From: Terriglobia bacterium | GTDB taxonomy: Bacteria; Acidobacteriota; Terriglobia; Bryobacterales; Bryobacteraceae | Assembly (NCBI GenBank): GCA_020073615.1 | Contig: JAIQEX010000001.1 | Location: forward strand, 96,670 to 160,669 | Direction of reading: 5' to 3' | DNA length: 64,000 bases | Notes under the pieces: generated by a model | Told to the model about the DNA's origin: nothing | Databases searched by the model: none | The model's input: only the letters and a program-made list of their open reading frames with translations | Shown: positions 36,760 to 45,275 of the stretch, one piece after another | Layout: every line of letters begins with the position of its first letter | Position numbering within the stretch: position 1 is the first letter of the stretch | Translations under genes and position numbers: made by a program

Positions 36760-37574
36760 TAGGCATCATGCAGGGCAGGTTAGTCGAGCCGGTGGAGGGC
36801 CGGATACAGGCGTTCCCGCGCGAGCAGTGGGCAGTTGAGTTTCCGAATGCCGCGGCTGCTGGTCTGGAAGCCATCGAGTGGATTTACGACACCTACGGCT
36901 TAGGCGCCAACCCTCTGGAGAATCCACAGGGGATTTCCCGTATCAACCAGCTTTCGCGCAACCACGGCGTCGCAGTGCGCTCGGTGTGCGCCGATTATTT
37001 CATGGATTTTGCGTTTGTCCGCGCTTCGGAAGCGGACCGCGCGCTGCGTCTGGATAAGCTCGTCTGGCTGCTCGGAGAGGCCCGCCAAATCGGCGTCACC
37101 CGGATTGTGCTGCCGTTCGTAGATCAGTCGGCCATCTGTAATGAAGCTGATCGGGATGCAGTCGTCGAGGTGCTGCAACGTGTGCTGCCCGTGGCGCGCT
37201 CCCTCACGATTGAACTTCACCTGGAAACGGGCCTCGCGCCGGACGATTTCGCGGCCTTATTGGCGCGCGTGCCCGATCCATTTGTAAAGGTGAATTACGA
37301 TTCGGGCAACAGTTCCTCACTGGGGTATCGGCCGTCGGAAGAACTGGCAGCGTACGGGCGGCGACTGGGCAGCGTTCACATTAAGGATCGCGTCCGGGGC
37401 GCCGGAACCGTGCCCTTGGGACAGGGCGATGCGAATTTCGACGAGCTCTTTACGGGATTGCGGAGCCTGAACTATCAGGGTGATTTCATCCTGCAAGTCG
37501 CGCGCGCCACAGCAAGCGATGAAGTCGCTTGGGCTCGCCACAACGTGGCATTCATAAAAAGGTACTGGAACTAA
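36756..37574 (+). CDS. Sugar-phosphate isomerase/epimerase (TIM barrel, xylose-isomerase-like)
   Basis: A 272-residue TIM-barrel protein. The first strand is MIGIMQGRLVEP, and metal-ligand candidates are spread as expected for the AP-endonuclease-2 superfamily: the Glu of LEAIEWIYD, the Glu of LTIELHLETG, the Asp of KVNYDSGNS and the His/Asp of GSVHIKDRV. The reaction is probably an aldose-ketose isomerisation or 2-/3-epimerisation supplying the aldose for the PEP condensation. It starts with GTG overlapping the upstream stop. Substrate unknown. Confidence 0.82.
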   Translation: MIGIMQGRLVEPVEGRIQAFPREQWAVEFPNAAAAGLEAIEWIYDTYGLGANPLENPQGISRINQLSRNHGVAVRSVCADYFMDFAFVRASEADRALRLDKLVWLLGEARQIGVTRIVLPFVDQSAICNEADRDAVVEVLQRVLPVARSLTIELHLETGLAPDDFAALLARVPDPFVKVNYDSGNSSSLGYRPSEELAAYGRRLGSVHIKDRVRGAGTVPLGQGDANFDELFTGLRSLNYQGDFILQVARATASDEVAWARHNVAFIKRYWN

Positions 37575-37575
37575 A

Positions 37576-38346
37576 ATGGACCTCGGGCTCAGAGATCAGG
37601 TTGTTTTCGTGGCCGGATCCTCCCGTGGCATCGGGAAGGGCATCGCCAGCGTGTTCCTGGAGGAAGGCGCGCGGGTCGTCCTCACGGGACGCGATACCAC
37701 CGCGCTGTCCAGTGCTTGCGCGGAACTCTCGAACGGCCGCGCGGATCGCGTCATGACCTTCCATGGCGACCTGGTGGAAGTTGCCACAATCCAGGAGGCT
37801 TATCGTCAGGTCCGGATGCAGTGGGGTGACGTTCACACTCTGGTCTGCAATATCGGCAGCGGCACGGCAGCAAACGGGTGGCAGATCACAGCATCGGACT
37901 GGGATGCCGCGTTTGCGATGAACCTCTGGGCCAGTATCAGGCTCGTGGAAGTTTTTCTGCCGGAAATGATCGAAGCACGCCACGGCAACATCATATTCAT
38001 CAGCTCCATCACGGGGTTGGAGAGTCTGGGCGCTCCGCTTCAGTACGGCGCTGCCAAGGCGGCGCTCGAGCATTACAGCAAGGACCTCTCCCGGCGCGTC
38101 GCGCGGGACGGAATCCGCGTGAACACCGTGGCCCCCGGCAACATTCTCTTTCCAGGCGGATCATGGCAGCGAAAACTCGACGTCGATTCAGCCGCCACTT
38201 TGTCCATGATAGCGGCCGAAGTACCTATGGGCAGGTTCGGTCGGCCCGAGGACATCGGCGCGGCCGTGGCGTTTCTCGCGTCGGACCGGGCCTCGTTCAT
38301 CACCGGAGCCTGCATCGTGGCTGATGGAGGGCAGACCAGGGCATGA
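37576..38346 (+). CDS. Classical SDR oxidoreductase 1
   Basis: A 256-residue classical SDR. VAGSSRGIGKGI (Gly14 to Gly20) is the TGxxxGxG-type motif and LVCNIGSG stands for the NNAG motif. SSITGLESLG and YGAAK hold the catalytic Ser/Tyr/Lys. The C-terminal RPEDIGAAVAFLASDRASFI and GACIVADGG are typical of the family. It acts as an NAD(P)-dependent reductase/dehydrogenase on a sugar intermediate. It lies one base after the isomerase stop and overlaps the next SDR by four bases. Confidence 0.88.
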   Translation: MDLGLRDQVVFVAGSSRGIGKGIASVFLEEGARVVLTGRDTTALSSACAELSNGRADRVMTFHGDLVEVATIQEAYRQVRMQWGDVHTLVCNIGSGTAANGWQITASDWDAAFAMNLWASIRLVEVFLPEMIEARHGNIIFISSITGLESLGAPLQYGAAKAALEHYSKDLSRRVARDGIRVNTVAPGNILFPGGSWQRKLDVDSAATLSMIAAEVPMGRFGRPEDIGAAVAFLASDRASFITGACIVADGGQTRA

Positions 38347-39173
38347 CCGACCTCTTTGACCTCATCGGACGCGTAGCCGTCATTACCGGTGGCGCCGGCT
38401 TGCTCGGCGTCAAGCACGCGGAAGTGATCGCCGCACACGGCGGCATTCCCGTTCTGGTGGACATCGTCTCCGCATGTGCCGCGGCTCTGGACCTGGCGGA
38501 TCGATACCACGTGCCGGCCTGCGCGTATCAGACCGACATCACCGATCCGGCCGCCGTTCGCAGCCTGTTGGACAACGTCCTGGCACGGTTTAACCGGCTC
38601 GACATTCTCATCAACAATGCGGCCAATAATCCCAAGGTCGAAAAAACCGGAACCGAAAACTTTTCCCGCTTCGAGAACTTTCCGCTGGAGCAGTGGCTGG
38701 CGGACCTCAGCGTCGGGCTGACGGGGGCCTACCTTTGCAGCCAGGTGTTCGGCAGTTACATGGCGCGACAGTTTCAACAGTGCGGGAGACGCGGCGTCAT
38801 TCTCAACATCGCGTCCGACCTCGCTGTGATCGCGCCCGATCAGCGCATTTACCGGCAGCCCGATGTGCCCGACCATCTACAGCCTGTCAAGCCGGTTACC
38901 TATTCGGTAGTGAAGACCGGACTGGTAGGTCTCACGCGATATCTGGCAACGTACTGGGCGGATTCGGGCGTGCGCGTGAACGCGATTTCGCCAGGGGGCA
39001 TTTACAACGGACAGCCGGAAGCGTTTGTCCAGAAACTGGCGAACCTGATTCCCATGGGCCGCATGGCCCATGCCGATGAATACCAGGGTGCTGTGCTGTT
39101 TCTGGTTTCCGACGCTTCTTCTTACATGATGGGGCACAACCTGGTCATAGATGGAGGCCGGACGGCATGGTGA
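38343..39173 (+). CDS. SDR oxidoreductase 2
   Basis: A 276-residue SDR. The dinucleotide loop is VITGGAGLLGVKHAEV, with Leu-Leu before the last Gly. LINNAANNPKVEKTG replaces NNAG, and YSVVK is the active pair. About 20 residues of insertion (RIYRQPDVPDHLQPVKPV) lie before the catalytic Tyr, the site of the substrate pocket. It resembles the next gene product more than SDR 1, which suggests tandem duplication. It overlaps both neighbours (4 and 7 bases). Confidence 0.87.
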   Translation: MTDLFDLIGRVAVITGGAGLLGVKHAEVIAAHGGIPVLVDIVSACAAALDLADRYHVPACAYQTDITDPAAVRSLLDNVLARFNRLDILINNAANNPKVEKTGTENFSRFENFPLEQWLADLSVGLTGAYLCSQVFGSYMARQFQQCGRRGVILNIASDLAVIAPDQRIYRQPDVPDHLQPVKPVTYSVVKTGLVGLTRYLATYWADSGVRVNAISPGGIYNGQPEAFVQKLANLIPMGRMAHADEYQGAVLFLVSDASSYMMGHNLVIDGGRTAW

Positions 39174-40024
39174 AGCAGGGGAACGATCGATATGCCGCCG
39201 GCACTCTCTTTTCCCTGGAGGGCAAGACGGTTTTGCTGACAGGGGCGAGCGGCTTTCTGGGCCGGACCATGGTGCGGGCCTTGCTCGACAACGGAGCGGC
39301 CGTGCTCATGCTGGGCGCTTCGGAGCGGGTGGCCGCTCAAGTTCCCGCGCTTGCCGGCGAGTACGGACCCGGCCGGATCGCCGCCTATCGCGTGGACCTT
39401 TACGACCTCCCTGCCGCGGAGACGGCGCTCTCGCTCATCGATCGCGAACACCCGGTCATTGATGTGATTGTGAACAACGCGCACGAACTTGGGTCGCGCA
39501 CAGGCTTCAATGTACCCGAGGGGCACCTGGAAAATGCCACATTCGACGGCTGGATGCGTAACCTCACTGGCGGCGTTTACTGGGCCGCTCTCACAACGCA
39601 AAAAATCGGCGCCGGGATGAAGAGCCGTGGGAAGGGGAGCATCGTGAATATCTCGACGATGTATGCGGTTGTCGCTCCCAGCCCGCACCTCTATGAAGGA
39701 ACGCGGTTCATCAATCCTCCGGGGTATGGCGCTGCCAAGGCTGCACTGGTAGCCTTCACGCGATACACGGCATCCTTTTGGGGGCCATATGGCGTGCGCG
39801 CCAACGCCATCTTACCCGGGCCGTTTTCCAATGTCGAGGAAGGCGCTGAAAACTCCGTTTCCGCCGCCGACCCGTTCCTGGACCGGCTCAGATCGCGAAC
39901 CGTCCTCGGAAGAGTAGGAGCCCCCGGCGAATTAGTCGGAGCGCTGCTGTATCTTGCCTCCGATGCCTCGACGTTTACCACCGGCCAGGCCCTGGTCGTG
40001 GATGGGGGATGGACTATTGTCTAG
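39167..40024 (+). CDS. SDR oxidoreductase 3
   Basis: A 285-residue SDR with LLTGASGFLGRTMVRALLDN, DVIVNNAHELGSRTG and the catalytic YGAAK. As in SDR 2 an insertion (YEGTRFINPPG) precedes the catalytic Tyr. The C-terminus LYLASDASTFTTGQALVVDG is canonical. Three SDRs in a row imply two or three redox steps, or stereochemical inversions through keto intermediates, on the same sugar. The ATG at 39167 overlaps the previous gene by seven bases, and the 3' end overlaps the methyltransferase gene. Confidence 0.87.
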   Translation: MVKQGNDRYAAGTLFSLEGKTVLLTGASGFLGRTMVRALLDNGAAVLMLGASERVAAQVPALAGEYGPGRIAAYRVDLYDLPAAETALSLIDREHPVIDVIVNNAHELGSRTGFNVPEGHLENATFDGWMRNLTGGVYWAALTTQKIGAGMKSRGKGSIVNISTMYAVVAPSPHLYEGTRFINPPGYGAAKAALVAFTRYTASFWGPYGVRANAILPGPFSNVEEGAENSVSAADPFLDRLRSRTVLGRVGAPGELVGALLYLASDASTFTTGQALVVDGGWTIV

Positions 40025-41186
40025 AGCCTGTTGCGTTTGCGAAAGTCCGGAGAAGCAAACCCTCTTTCGGCAGCCGCTGGAATTGCCGGAAGGCTGTTCG
40101 TACAACGGGTATAACATTGTCGCGTGCCTGAGATGTGGCTTCCTGTATGCGGATAGTTCGGCTCCTCAGCCGGCTTGGGATCGCCATTATAACAGTTCAA
40201 CCAAGGTCGCGCAGTCCCTCGCACAAAACAGCGAGCCGCCCGAGGACATCGTTCGGCTTGACAATAGCATGACTCACATCCGGCGTTCCCTAAACCCGGA
40301 AGCTAGTTTGCTCGATATCGGCTGCGGGACAGGCTATTTGTTAAGCCGTCTAAGACAGGATGGGTTACAAAAACTTTCCGGGATCGATCAGTCGCCGGTC
40401 GCAGCCGGTATCGCCCGCACCAAGTACGGCCTTGATGTGACAGTCGGCAGCATATTTGACTACCACAGCACTCCGGTGGACTTCATCACCGTATGTCACG
40501 TTTTAGAGCATGTCGCCGATGTCGCGGGTTTTCTCAGGCACATCTACGGACTATTGGCGAACGGCGGCACGGTGTACATCGAGGTGCCGGATGCATCTCA
40601 GTTCGATTGCTTTGTCGATCCGCTCTCCACGAACGCCTGGATTTACATGAAAGACCTGTTTACGCATTTCAGCCCGGAACACGTCAATTTCTTTTCGGTG
40701 GTCTCATTGCGGAATCTGATGACTCGCTTCGGGTTCGAAGCCGTATTTTGCGAGTCGGACCCTCTCGGAGTTGTCGTTTCGGCCTGGCGCAGGCCAAGCC
40801 TGGAGCCGGATTGTAAAGCAAGGGAAGTACTCCTTCGTTATGCTGCAAAGTCGCGACAACTGCAGAACCGAGCGATGGAGATAATCGACAGTCTGGCTGA
40901 CTCGGGTGCGGAGGTGGTCGTGTGGGGCGCCGGCCTCCATACACAAAGGCTGCTGGCTTCGGGTAACCTGCGATCGGTAAATATTCTTGCGTACGTGGAC
41001 TCTGACCCGTCCTACCAAGGAGCCCTGTTGGCGGGAAGGCCAATCCTGCGTCCAGAAGAGATTGGGTTATTGAATGGCAAGCCAGCCATCCTGATTTCTT
41101 CATGGAAAGCGCAACGCGGTATTGGAAAGGCGATTGAGTCAATGGGTATACCCAATCGGGTTATCTACTTGTATGAGAATCGGTAG
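40002..41186 (+). CDS. Sugar methyltransferase with zinc-binding N-terminus and Rossmann-like C-terminus (copy 1)
   Basis: About 394 residues. Cys motifs CCVCES and ACLRCGF (about residues 8-42) resemble the zinc-binding domain in front of sugar C-methyltransferases. SLLDIGCGTGYLLSRL is SAM motif I, and VCHVLEHVADVAGFL and NGGTVYIEVPDAS follow. The C-terminal part VVVWGAGLHTQRLLASG, then AYVDSDPSYQG, is a second nucleotide-type fold, as in the TylC3-like group. The start is ATG 40002, inside the SDR 3 end; TTG 40017 has a better-placed G-rich site and is possible. It probably methylates a keto-sugar of this pathway. Confidence 0.82.
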   Translation: MGDGLLSRACCVCESPEKQTLFRQPLELPEGCSYNGYNIVACLRCGFLYADSSAPQPAWDRHYNSSTKVAQSLAQNSEPPEDIVRLDNSMTHIRRSLNPEASLLDIGCGTGYLLSRLRQDGLQKLSGIDQSPVAAGIARTKYGLDVTVGSIFDYHSTPVDFITVCHVLEHVADVAGFLRHIYGLLANGGTVYIEVPDASQFDCFVDPLSTNAWIYMKDLFTHFSPEHVNFFSVVSLRNLMTRFGFEAVFCESDPLGVVVSAWRRPSLEPDCKAREVLLRYAAKSRQLQNRAMEIIDSLADSGAEVVVWGAGLHTQRLLASGNLRSVNILAYVDSDPSYQGALLAGRPILRPEEIGLLNGKPAILISSWKAQRGIGKAIESMGIPNRVIYLYENR

Positions 41187-41219
41187 CATGCTCGCAAATT
41201 TGGGGAGAGGGAATTTCTG

Positions 41220-42413
41220 ATGTCGCGGCGCCGAGCATTCGCGCAGCGGCAATGCCCCGTTTGTGGCAGCGGCAGGTCCAGACTTCTGTTTCACCAATCA
41301 TTTGAGCGGCTTTTGCACGTGGAGTTATTAGAAGGCTACGACGTCATCGTCTGCCTGGATTGCGGCGCAGGCTTCGCAGATGACATTCCGGAGCAGTCGG
41401 TTTTCGATGATTATTATCGGGATCTCTCGAAATATGACAATGCGGTCCGTGGCGGGAAAGAGTCGCCGGCTTCCAAAAGTCGTTTCGAGGAGGCGGCCTC
41501 GGGGATCGAGACGTTTGTTGAGACCCAGGATGCCCGTATTCTTGAGATCGGCTGTGGTTCCGGTCACCTCCTGGACGCCCTAGCGCGACGAAGCTTCGCC
41601 AATTTACGCGGCGCCGATCCATCTCCCGCTTGCGCAAGCGTTGCGGGTGAGAAGAGCGTACCTGTAGAGGTGGCCACGGTTTCCAGCATTCCTGCGCCAG
41701 AAAAGCCGTATGATTTCTTGATATTGATGGGCGTGATCGAGCACATTCGCGATCTCGATTGCACGGTTGATCAGTTTCATCGCCTTCTCAGAATAGGTGG
41801 GCGCGTGTACATCGAAGTGCCCGATGGAAGCAGGCTTGACCCGAGTCTCGATGCTCCATTTCAGGAATTCAGCATGGAGCACATTAACTTTTTTTCCACA
41901 AGGTCACTGACAAACCTGATGCACCGCCGAGGATTCCGAGCGATTGCGACGGGACGGGCCAGGCGAGCACAGAATGAGACGATTTGCTTGTCAGCCTATG
42001 GTGTCTACGAGAGATCATACGGGCCAAGTCCGATGGAAAGGGACACTGAGACCGAGCGCGGGATTGCGGCATACGTCCAGGGATGCCAATTGCAGGATTC
42101 GCGAATCCGCAGCAGAATTGAGGAGGCGCTCCCTCGAGGCGAAAAAATGACTGTTTGGGGCGTGGGCACTCACACCCTTCGCTTGCTAGCCACCGGAGGG
42201 CTGGATCCTAGCAGGATCTCAGTATTTGTCGATTCCAACCCGAAATATCAGCGGCACACATTGCGCGGGATTCCGGTTATTTCTCCAGGCGAGATGAAAG
42301 GGCACTCCGAGCCCATACTGATCTCATCGCGAGGTTTTCAGCGTGAGATTCACGACCAGATTCGCAATCGGTTGGGCCTGACCAATCGCCTCATCCTGCT
42401 TTACGAGACATGA
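41220..42413 (+). CDS. Sugar methyltransferase with zinc-binding N-terminus and Rossmann-like C-terminus (copy 2)
   Basis: A 397-residue paralogue of the preceding protein with the same order of parts: CPVCGS...CLDCGA, RILEIGCGSGHLLDAL, GVIEHIRDLDCTVDQF, RVYIEVPDGSRL, SMEHINFFSTRSLTNLM and the C-terminal WGVGTHTLRLLATGG and VFVDSNPKYQ. The 33-base gap from copy 1 contains GGGGAGAGGG, a good ribosome site. Clear divergence suggests a different substrate or position from copy 1. The codons after its stop hold a gmhA relic. Confidence 0.85.
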   Translation: MSRRRAFAQRQCPVCGSGRSRLLFHQSFERLLHVELLEGYDVIVCLDCGAGFADDIPEQSVFDDYYRDLSKYDNAVRGGKESPASKSRFEEAASGIETFVETQDARILEIGCGSGHLLDALARRSFANLRGADPSPACASVAGEKSVPVEVATVSSIPAPEKPYDFLILMGVIEHIRDLDCTVDQFHRLLRIGGRVYIEVPDGSRLDPSLDAPFQEFSMEHINFFSTRSLTNLMHRRGFRAIATGRARRAQNETICLSAYGVYERSYGPSPMERDTETERGIAAYVQGCQLQDSRIRSRIEEALPRGEKMTVWGVGTHTLRLLATGGLDPSRISVFVDSNPKYQRHTLRGIPVISPGEMKGHSEPILISSRGFQREIHDQIRNRLGLTNRLILLYET

Positions 42414-42422
42414 GGCCAATCT

Positions 42423-42488
42423 ATGACATTCCTTCAACTCTATTTGTGCCGCAGAATCGAAGAACGGGTGACCGGAGGGCTGCTGTGA
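42423..42488 (+). pseudogene. Relic of a gmhA 3' end
   Basis: In the frame following the copy-2 methyltransferase stop, the codons read LYLCRRIEERVTGGLL and then TGA. The intact gmhA ends LYHYLCRGIEERVIAAAL. At DNA level CTCTAT then TTGTGCCGC and the following 38 bases align with 45150-45209 after a 6-base deletion. The TGA at 42486 overlaps the GTG start of the next methyltransferase. It is too short to be a working protein; I read it as a leftover of a former gmhA gene. Confidence 0.65.
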
Positions 42489-43429
42489 AGACGGTGGGCG
42501 TCCTGCCGCTCGAAGAACCGAAATCGGCCGATATCTTTGTGCCGGACGAGATCTTCGAGATGGCCGCTCAATCGGTCGGAGCCTTCTTCGAGCCGCTCTG
42601 TAAAGTCGGCCGCCAGGCCAACGCCAGGGACTTCCTCGAACTTTCCAAATCGTTCAAACGCGCGGGCATCCTGCGGAGGTATGTGGATCTCGAGCGGAAG
42701 AAAGTATTGGAAGTGGGCTCCGGTTTCGGCACGAACCTGGCGGTGTGGATCCGGCACTTCGACGCGGATGCCTACGGCGTCGAGCCGGGCGGCACCGGTT
42801 TCAACCAGGGATACATCGCTTCGCGCAAGCTGCTTGCCGCCAATGGCATCGACCCCGACCGCGTAGTCGACTCGGCGGGCGAATCCCTGCCGTTTCCCGA
42901 CGAGAGTTTCGATATCGTCTACTCGGCCAACGTGCTGGAGCACACCGAAGACCCGCAGCGCGTACTGATGGAGTCGCTGCGCGTGCTCCGGCCCGGCGGA
43001 TGGCTTCACATGGAATTGCCGAATTTCCTTTCGTATTTCGAGGGCCACTACATGGTGGTGCAGCCACCGATCCTCTGGAAACCGATGCTGGCGTGGTGGG
43101 TACGGCTGGTGTTTCGGCGGGACCCCGCATTTGCCCGCACGCTCCAGACCGGGATCAACCCCATTTGGTGCCGGCGGCAGGTGAAAAAGGCGGGAAAGGT
43201 CTACCCGCTCGAACTTATTTCCCTTGGAGAAGATCTGTTTCTCGAGCGGTTGTCACAGGCTTTCACCTTCGAAATGCAGATGGTCGCCAGTCGCGCCGGT
43301 GGGTTGATCGCCGCGCTGCAAAGGATTAACCGGGGGAACTGGGCCGGCCGCGTCATCGTAGCGCTTCAGGGCCACTATCCTATCTACCTGACGCTGCGGA
43401 AAACAGTGACACAACGAGCATCGTCATGA
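42485..43429 (+). CDS. Class I SAM methyltransferase
   Basis: A 314-residue methyltransferase with KKVLEVGSGFGTNLAVWIRH (motif I), AYGVEPGGTGF, then SFDIVYSANVLEHTEDPQRV and LRPGGWLHMELPNF. The GTG at 42485 was chosen because GGAGGG lies five bases upstream. The frame is open to an ATG at 42410, but that stretch corresponds to the gmhA relic read out of frame. It is a different subfamily from the two preceding methyltransferases (no Cys motifs). The stop overlaps a 39-codon frame. Acceptor unknown. Confidence 0.82.
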   Translation: MKTVGVLPLEEPKSADIFVPDEIFEMAAQSVGAFFEPLCKVGRQANARDFLELSKSFKRAGILRRYVDLERKKVLEVGSGFGTNLAVWIRHFDADAYGVEPGGTGFNQGYIASRKLLAANGIDPDRVVDSAGESLPFPDESFDIVYSANVLEHTEDPQRVLMESLRVLRPGGWLHMELPNFLSYFEGHYMVVQPPILWKPMLAWWVRLVFRRDPAFARTLQTGINPIWCRRQVKKAGKVYPLELISLGEDLFLERLSQAFTFEMQMVASRAGGLIAALQRINRGNWAGRVIVALQGHYPIYLTLRKTVTQRASS

Positions 43430-43545
43430 CGAAGAGTATGAACATGCTTCACGCCGTGCTTCCAGACGAGAAGCCGGGCGCCTTGCTGCACCGCAGTGCG
43501 GAAGCCAGCGGCCGCGACGTCCCAATCATAAAGAGGCTCCAGTGA
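43426..43545 (+). pseudogene. 39-codon frame containing a frameshifted GT2 5' relic
   Basis: The frame begins ATG overlapping the methyltransferase stop and ends TGA overlapping the GTG of the GT2 gene. Its first 50 bases resemble the GT2 start: CACGCCGTGCTTC is shared exactly with 45206-45240, and GAAGCC falls at the same place as in the intact gene. One inserted base shifts the frame so that TPCF is no longer read. It may still be translated as a coupling peptide, but I see no protein family. Confidence 0.5.
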
Positions 43546-44555
43546 AGACCATCAGTATTATTACCCCGTGCTTCAACGAAGAAGCCAACGTCCAGGAAGT
43601 CTACCGTCGCGTCCGCGCGGTTTTGGCCGGCCTGGGCCGCTATCGCTACGAGCACATCTTCATCGACAATTCCTCTACCGATGGCACGGTTGCCGTTCTA
43701 AAAGAGATCGCGGCGGAAGACACCAACGTCAAGGTAATCGTCAACGCGCGGAACTTCGGGCATGTCCGCTCGCCTATGCACGCGCTGTGTCAGGCCTCGG
43801 GCGATGCCGTCGTCGGCCTCGTCGCCGATCTGCAGGACCCGCCGGAGATGATCGCCGACATGGTGCGCGAGTGGGAAAACGGATACTCCATGGTGCTCGG
43901 CATCAAGCGTACCAGCGAAGAGAAGCCGCTCATGTTCTGGGTGCGGCAACGGTACTACCGCCTGGTCAAACGGCTGTCCTCCATCGAGACCTTCGAGAAC
44001 TTCACCGGGTTCGGCCTCTACGACCGGCGCGTGGTGGACCTGGTCAAATCTTTCCAGGATCCGTACCCCTACTTCCGCGGCATGATCGCCGAAATCGGGC
44101 TGCCCCACAAGAAGCTGTATTACGACCAGCCGGCCCGCAAGCGGGGCATCACCAAGAACAACTTCTACTCGCTGTATGACCTCGGCATGTTGGGCATTAT
44201 CAACCACTCCAAGGTACCGCTGCGGCTGACCGCATTTGCCGGCTTCCTGGGCGCCATGGCATCGTTTCTCGCCGGGTTCGGATACTTCCTCTATAAGCTT
44301 CTGTTCTGGAACCGCTTTTCCGTGGGAATTGCCCCCCTGGTCATCGGCATCTTCTTCCTGGGCTCGGTGCAACTGGTGTTCATGGGCATCCTCGGAGAAT
44401 ATGTCGGCGCGATCCATACCCAGGTGCAGCACCGGCCCTTTGCGGTCGAGCTGGAACGCGTCAATTTCGAATACGAACCTCGGCTCCCGGCCGCGGACCG
44501 CGCGCCTTCCGCCGAAGATACCGGGGCGGTAGCCGCCGTTGCCCAGGGAGCGTAG
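43542..44555 (+). CDS. GT2 glycosyltransferase with two C-terminal membrane helices (polyprenyl-phosphate type)
   Basis: A 337-residue protein. The GT-A domain (about 1-230) has SIITPCFNEEANV, FIDNSSTDGTVAVLKEIA and LVADLQDPPEMI (Asp-x-Asp region). Two hydrophobic helices follow (about 236-262 and 268-300), as in DPM1/ArnC/GtrB proteins that load a sugar onto undecaprenyl phosphate. The last 40 residues are a polar tail. Such an enzyme would supply donors to GT-C transferases acting in the periplasm, such as the two earlier in this window. GTG start with no close ribosome site. Confidence 0.88.
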   Translation: MKTISIITPCFNEEANVQEVYRRVRAVLAGLGRYRYEHIFIDNSSTDGTVAVLKEIAAEDTNVKVIVNARNFGHVRSPMHALCQASGDAVVGLVADLQDPPEMIADMVREWENGYSMVLGIKRTSEEKPLMFWVRQRYYRLVKRLSSIETFENFTGFGLYDRRVVDLVKSFQDPYPYFRGMIAEIGLPHKKLYYDQPARKRGITKNNFYSLYDLGMLGIINHSKVPLRLTAFAGFLGAMASFLAGFGYFLYKLLFWNRFSVGIAPLVIGIFFLGSVQLVFMGILGEYVGAIHTQVQHRPFAVELERVNFEYEPRLPAADRAPSAEDTGAVAAVAQGA

Positions 44556-44614
44556 CACACTCGTCCGCATCCGGTCGATCCGCGGCGGCCGGCATCCGTT
44601 GCTAGCCCGGCCGG

Positions 44615-44620
44615 TATAAT
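44615..44620 (+). promoter_or_regulatory. Candidate -10 box upstream of gmhA
   Basis: TATAAT ends 13 bases before the gmhA ATG at 44634, so transcription would start only a few bases before the start codon. A -35 match at the right distance is not evident. Its presence in a 78-base gap between two operon-like genes suggests an internal promoter. Confidence 0.4.
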
Positions 44621-44633
44621 GCATACGGCCTCT

Positions 44634-45209
44634 ATGTCCCTGCGCGAATATCTGGCGGAGTCAACCGATGTGCTGCAACGTGCCGCTGAAGCCATCGGTC
44701 AAGCTGTAATGGATGCCGCCATTGGTGCGGTGGTGGGAGCGCTATCGGACAACAAACCGCTGCTGGTCTGCGGCAACGGCGGCTCGGCCTCGGATGCCAT
44801 GCACATCACCGGCGAGCTGGTGGGCCGCTTCCTCCAGGAGCGCCGGCCGCTCAAAGCCATCTGCCTCTCGTCCAACCCCTCGGTGATAACCGCCTGGAGC
44901 AACGACTACAGCTATGACTCCGTCTTCGCGCGCCAGGTCGAAGCCTATGGCGATTCGGGCGCCGCAATCCTGGGCATCAGCACCTCGGGTAACGCGAAAA
45001 ACGTCGTAGCCGCCTTTGCGCAGGCACGGACCATGGGAATGACTACCATCGCCCTCACCGGCGAAGGCGGCGGTGCGCTGGCGCCGCTGGCGGACCATCT
45101 CCTCGCCGTGCCCTCGCGGAGCACGCCGCTGATCCAGCAGGTGCACGTCTGCCTCTATCACTACTTGTGCCGCGGAATCGAAGAGCGCGTGATCGCGGCG
45201 GCTCTATGA
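44634..45209 (+). CDS. gmhA: Phosphoheptose isomerase (SIS domain)
   Basis: A 191-residue SIS protein converting sedoheptulose 7-phosphate to glycero-manno-heptose 7-phosphate. LVCGNGGSASDAMHITGELV (about residues 44-63), WSNDYSYDSVFARQVEAYG and LGISTSGNAKNVVAAF are the GmhA/DiaA signatures. The ATG at 44634 gives the usual N-terminus; an in-frame ATG at 44619 lies inside the -10 box and is unlikely. Other heptose genes (kinase, nucleotidyltransferase) are not here, though a GT9-like gene follows at 51.5 kb. DiaA-like use is an alternative, less fitting in this context. Confidence 0.88.
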   Translation: MSLREYLAESTDVLQRAAEAIGQAVMDAAIGAVVGALSDNKPLLVCGNGGSASDAMHITGELVGRFLQERRPLKAICLSSNPSVITAWSNDYSYDSVFARQVEAYGDSGAAILGISTSGNAKNVVAAFAQARTMGMTTIALTGEGGGALAPLADHLLAVPSRSTPLIQQVHVCLYHYLCRGIEERVIAAAL

Positions 45210-45268
45210 AGAGCATCGGCATCCTCACGCCGTGCTTCAACCTGCCCCATGAACGCGCCCAGGAGTGA
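45206..45268 (+). pseudogene. Truncated GT2 5' end after gmhA
   Basis: Starting at the ATG that overlaps the gmhA stop, the frame reads MKSIGILTPCFNLPHERAQE and stops. The GT2 gene at 43542 begins MKTISIITPCFNEEA, so this is the first strand of a GT2 enzyme cut off after about 12 codons. It overlaps the beginning of the flippase frame. Confidence 0.65.
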
Positions 45269-45275
45269 AGCCCCA

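Noticed and set aside
42410-42484. ATG 42410 as start of the third methyltransferase
   Set aside because: Although it overlaps the previous stop (ATGA), the added 25 residues coincide with the gmhA relic in another frame, and a strong ribosome site precedes the GTG at 42485.
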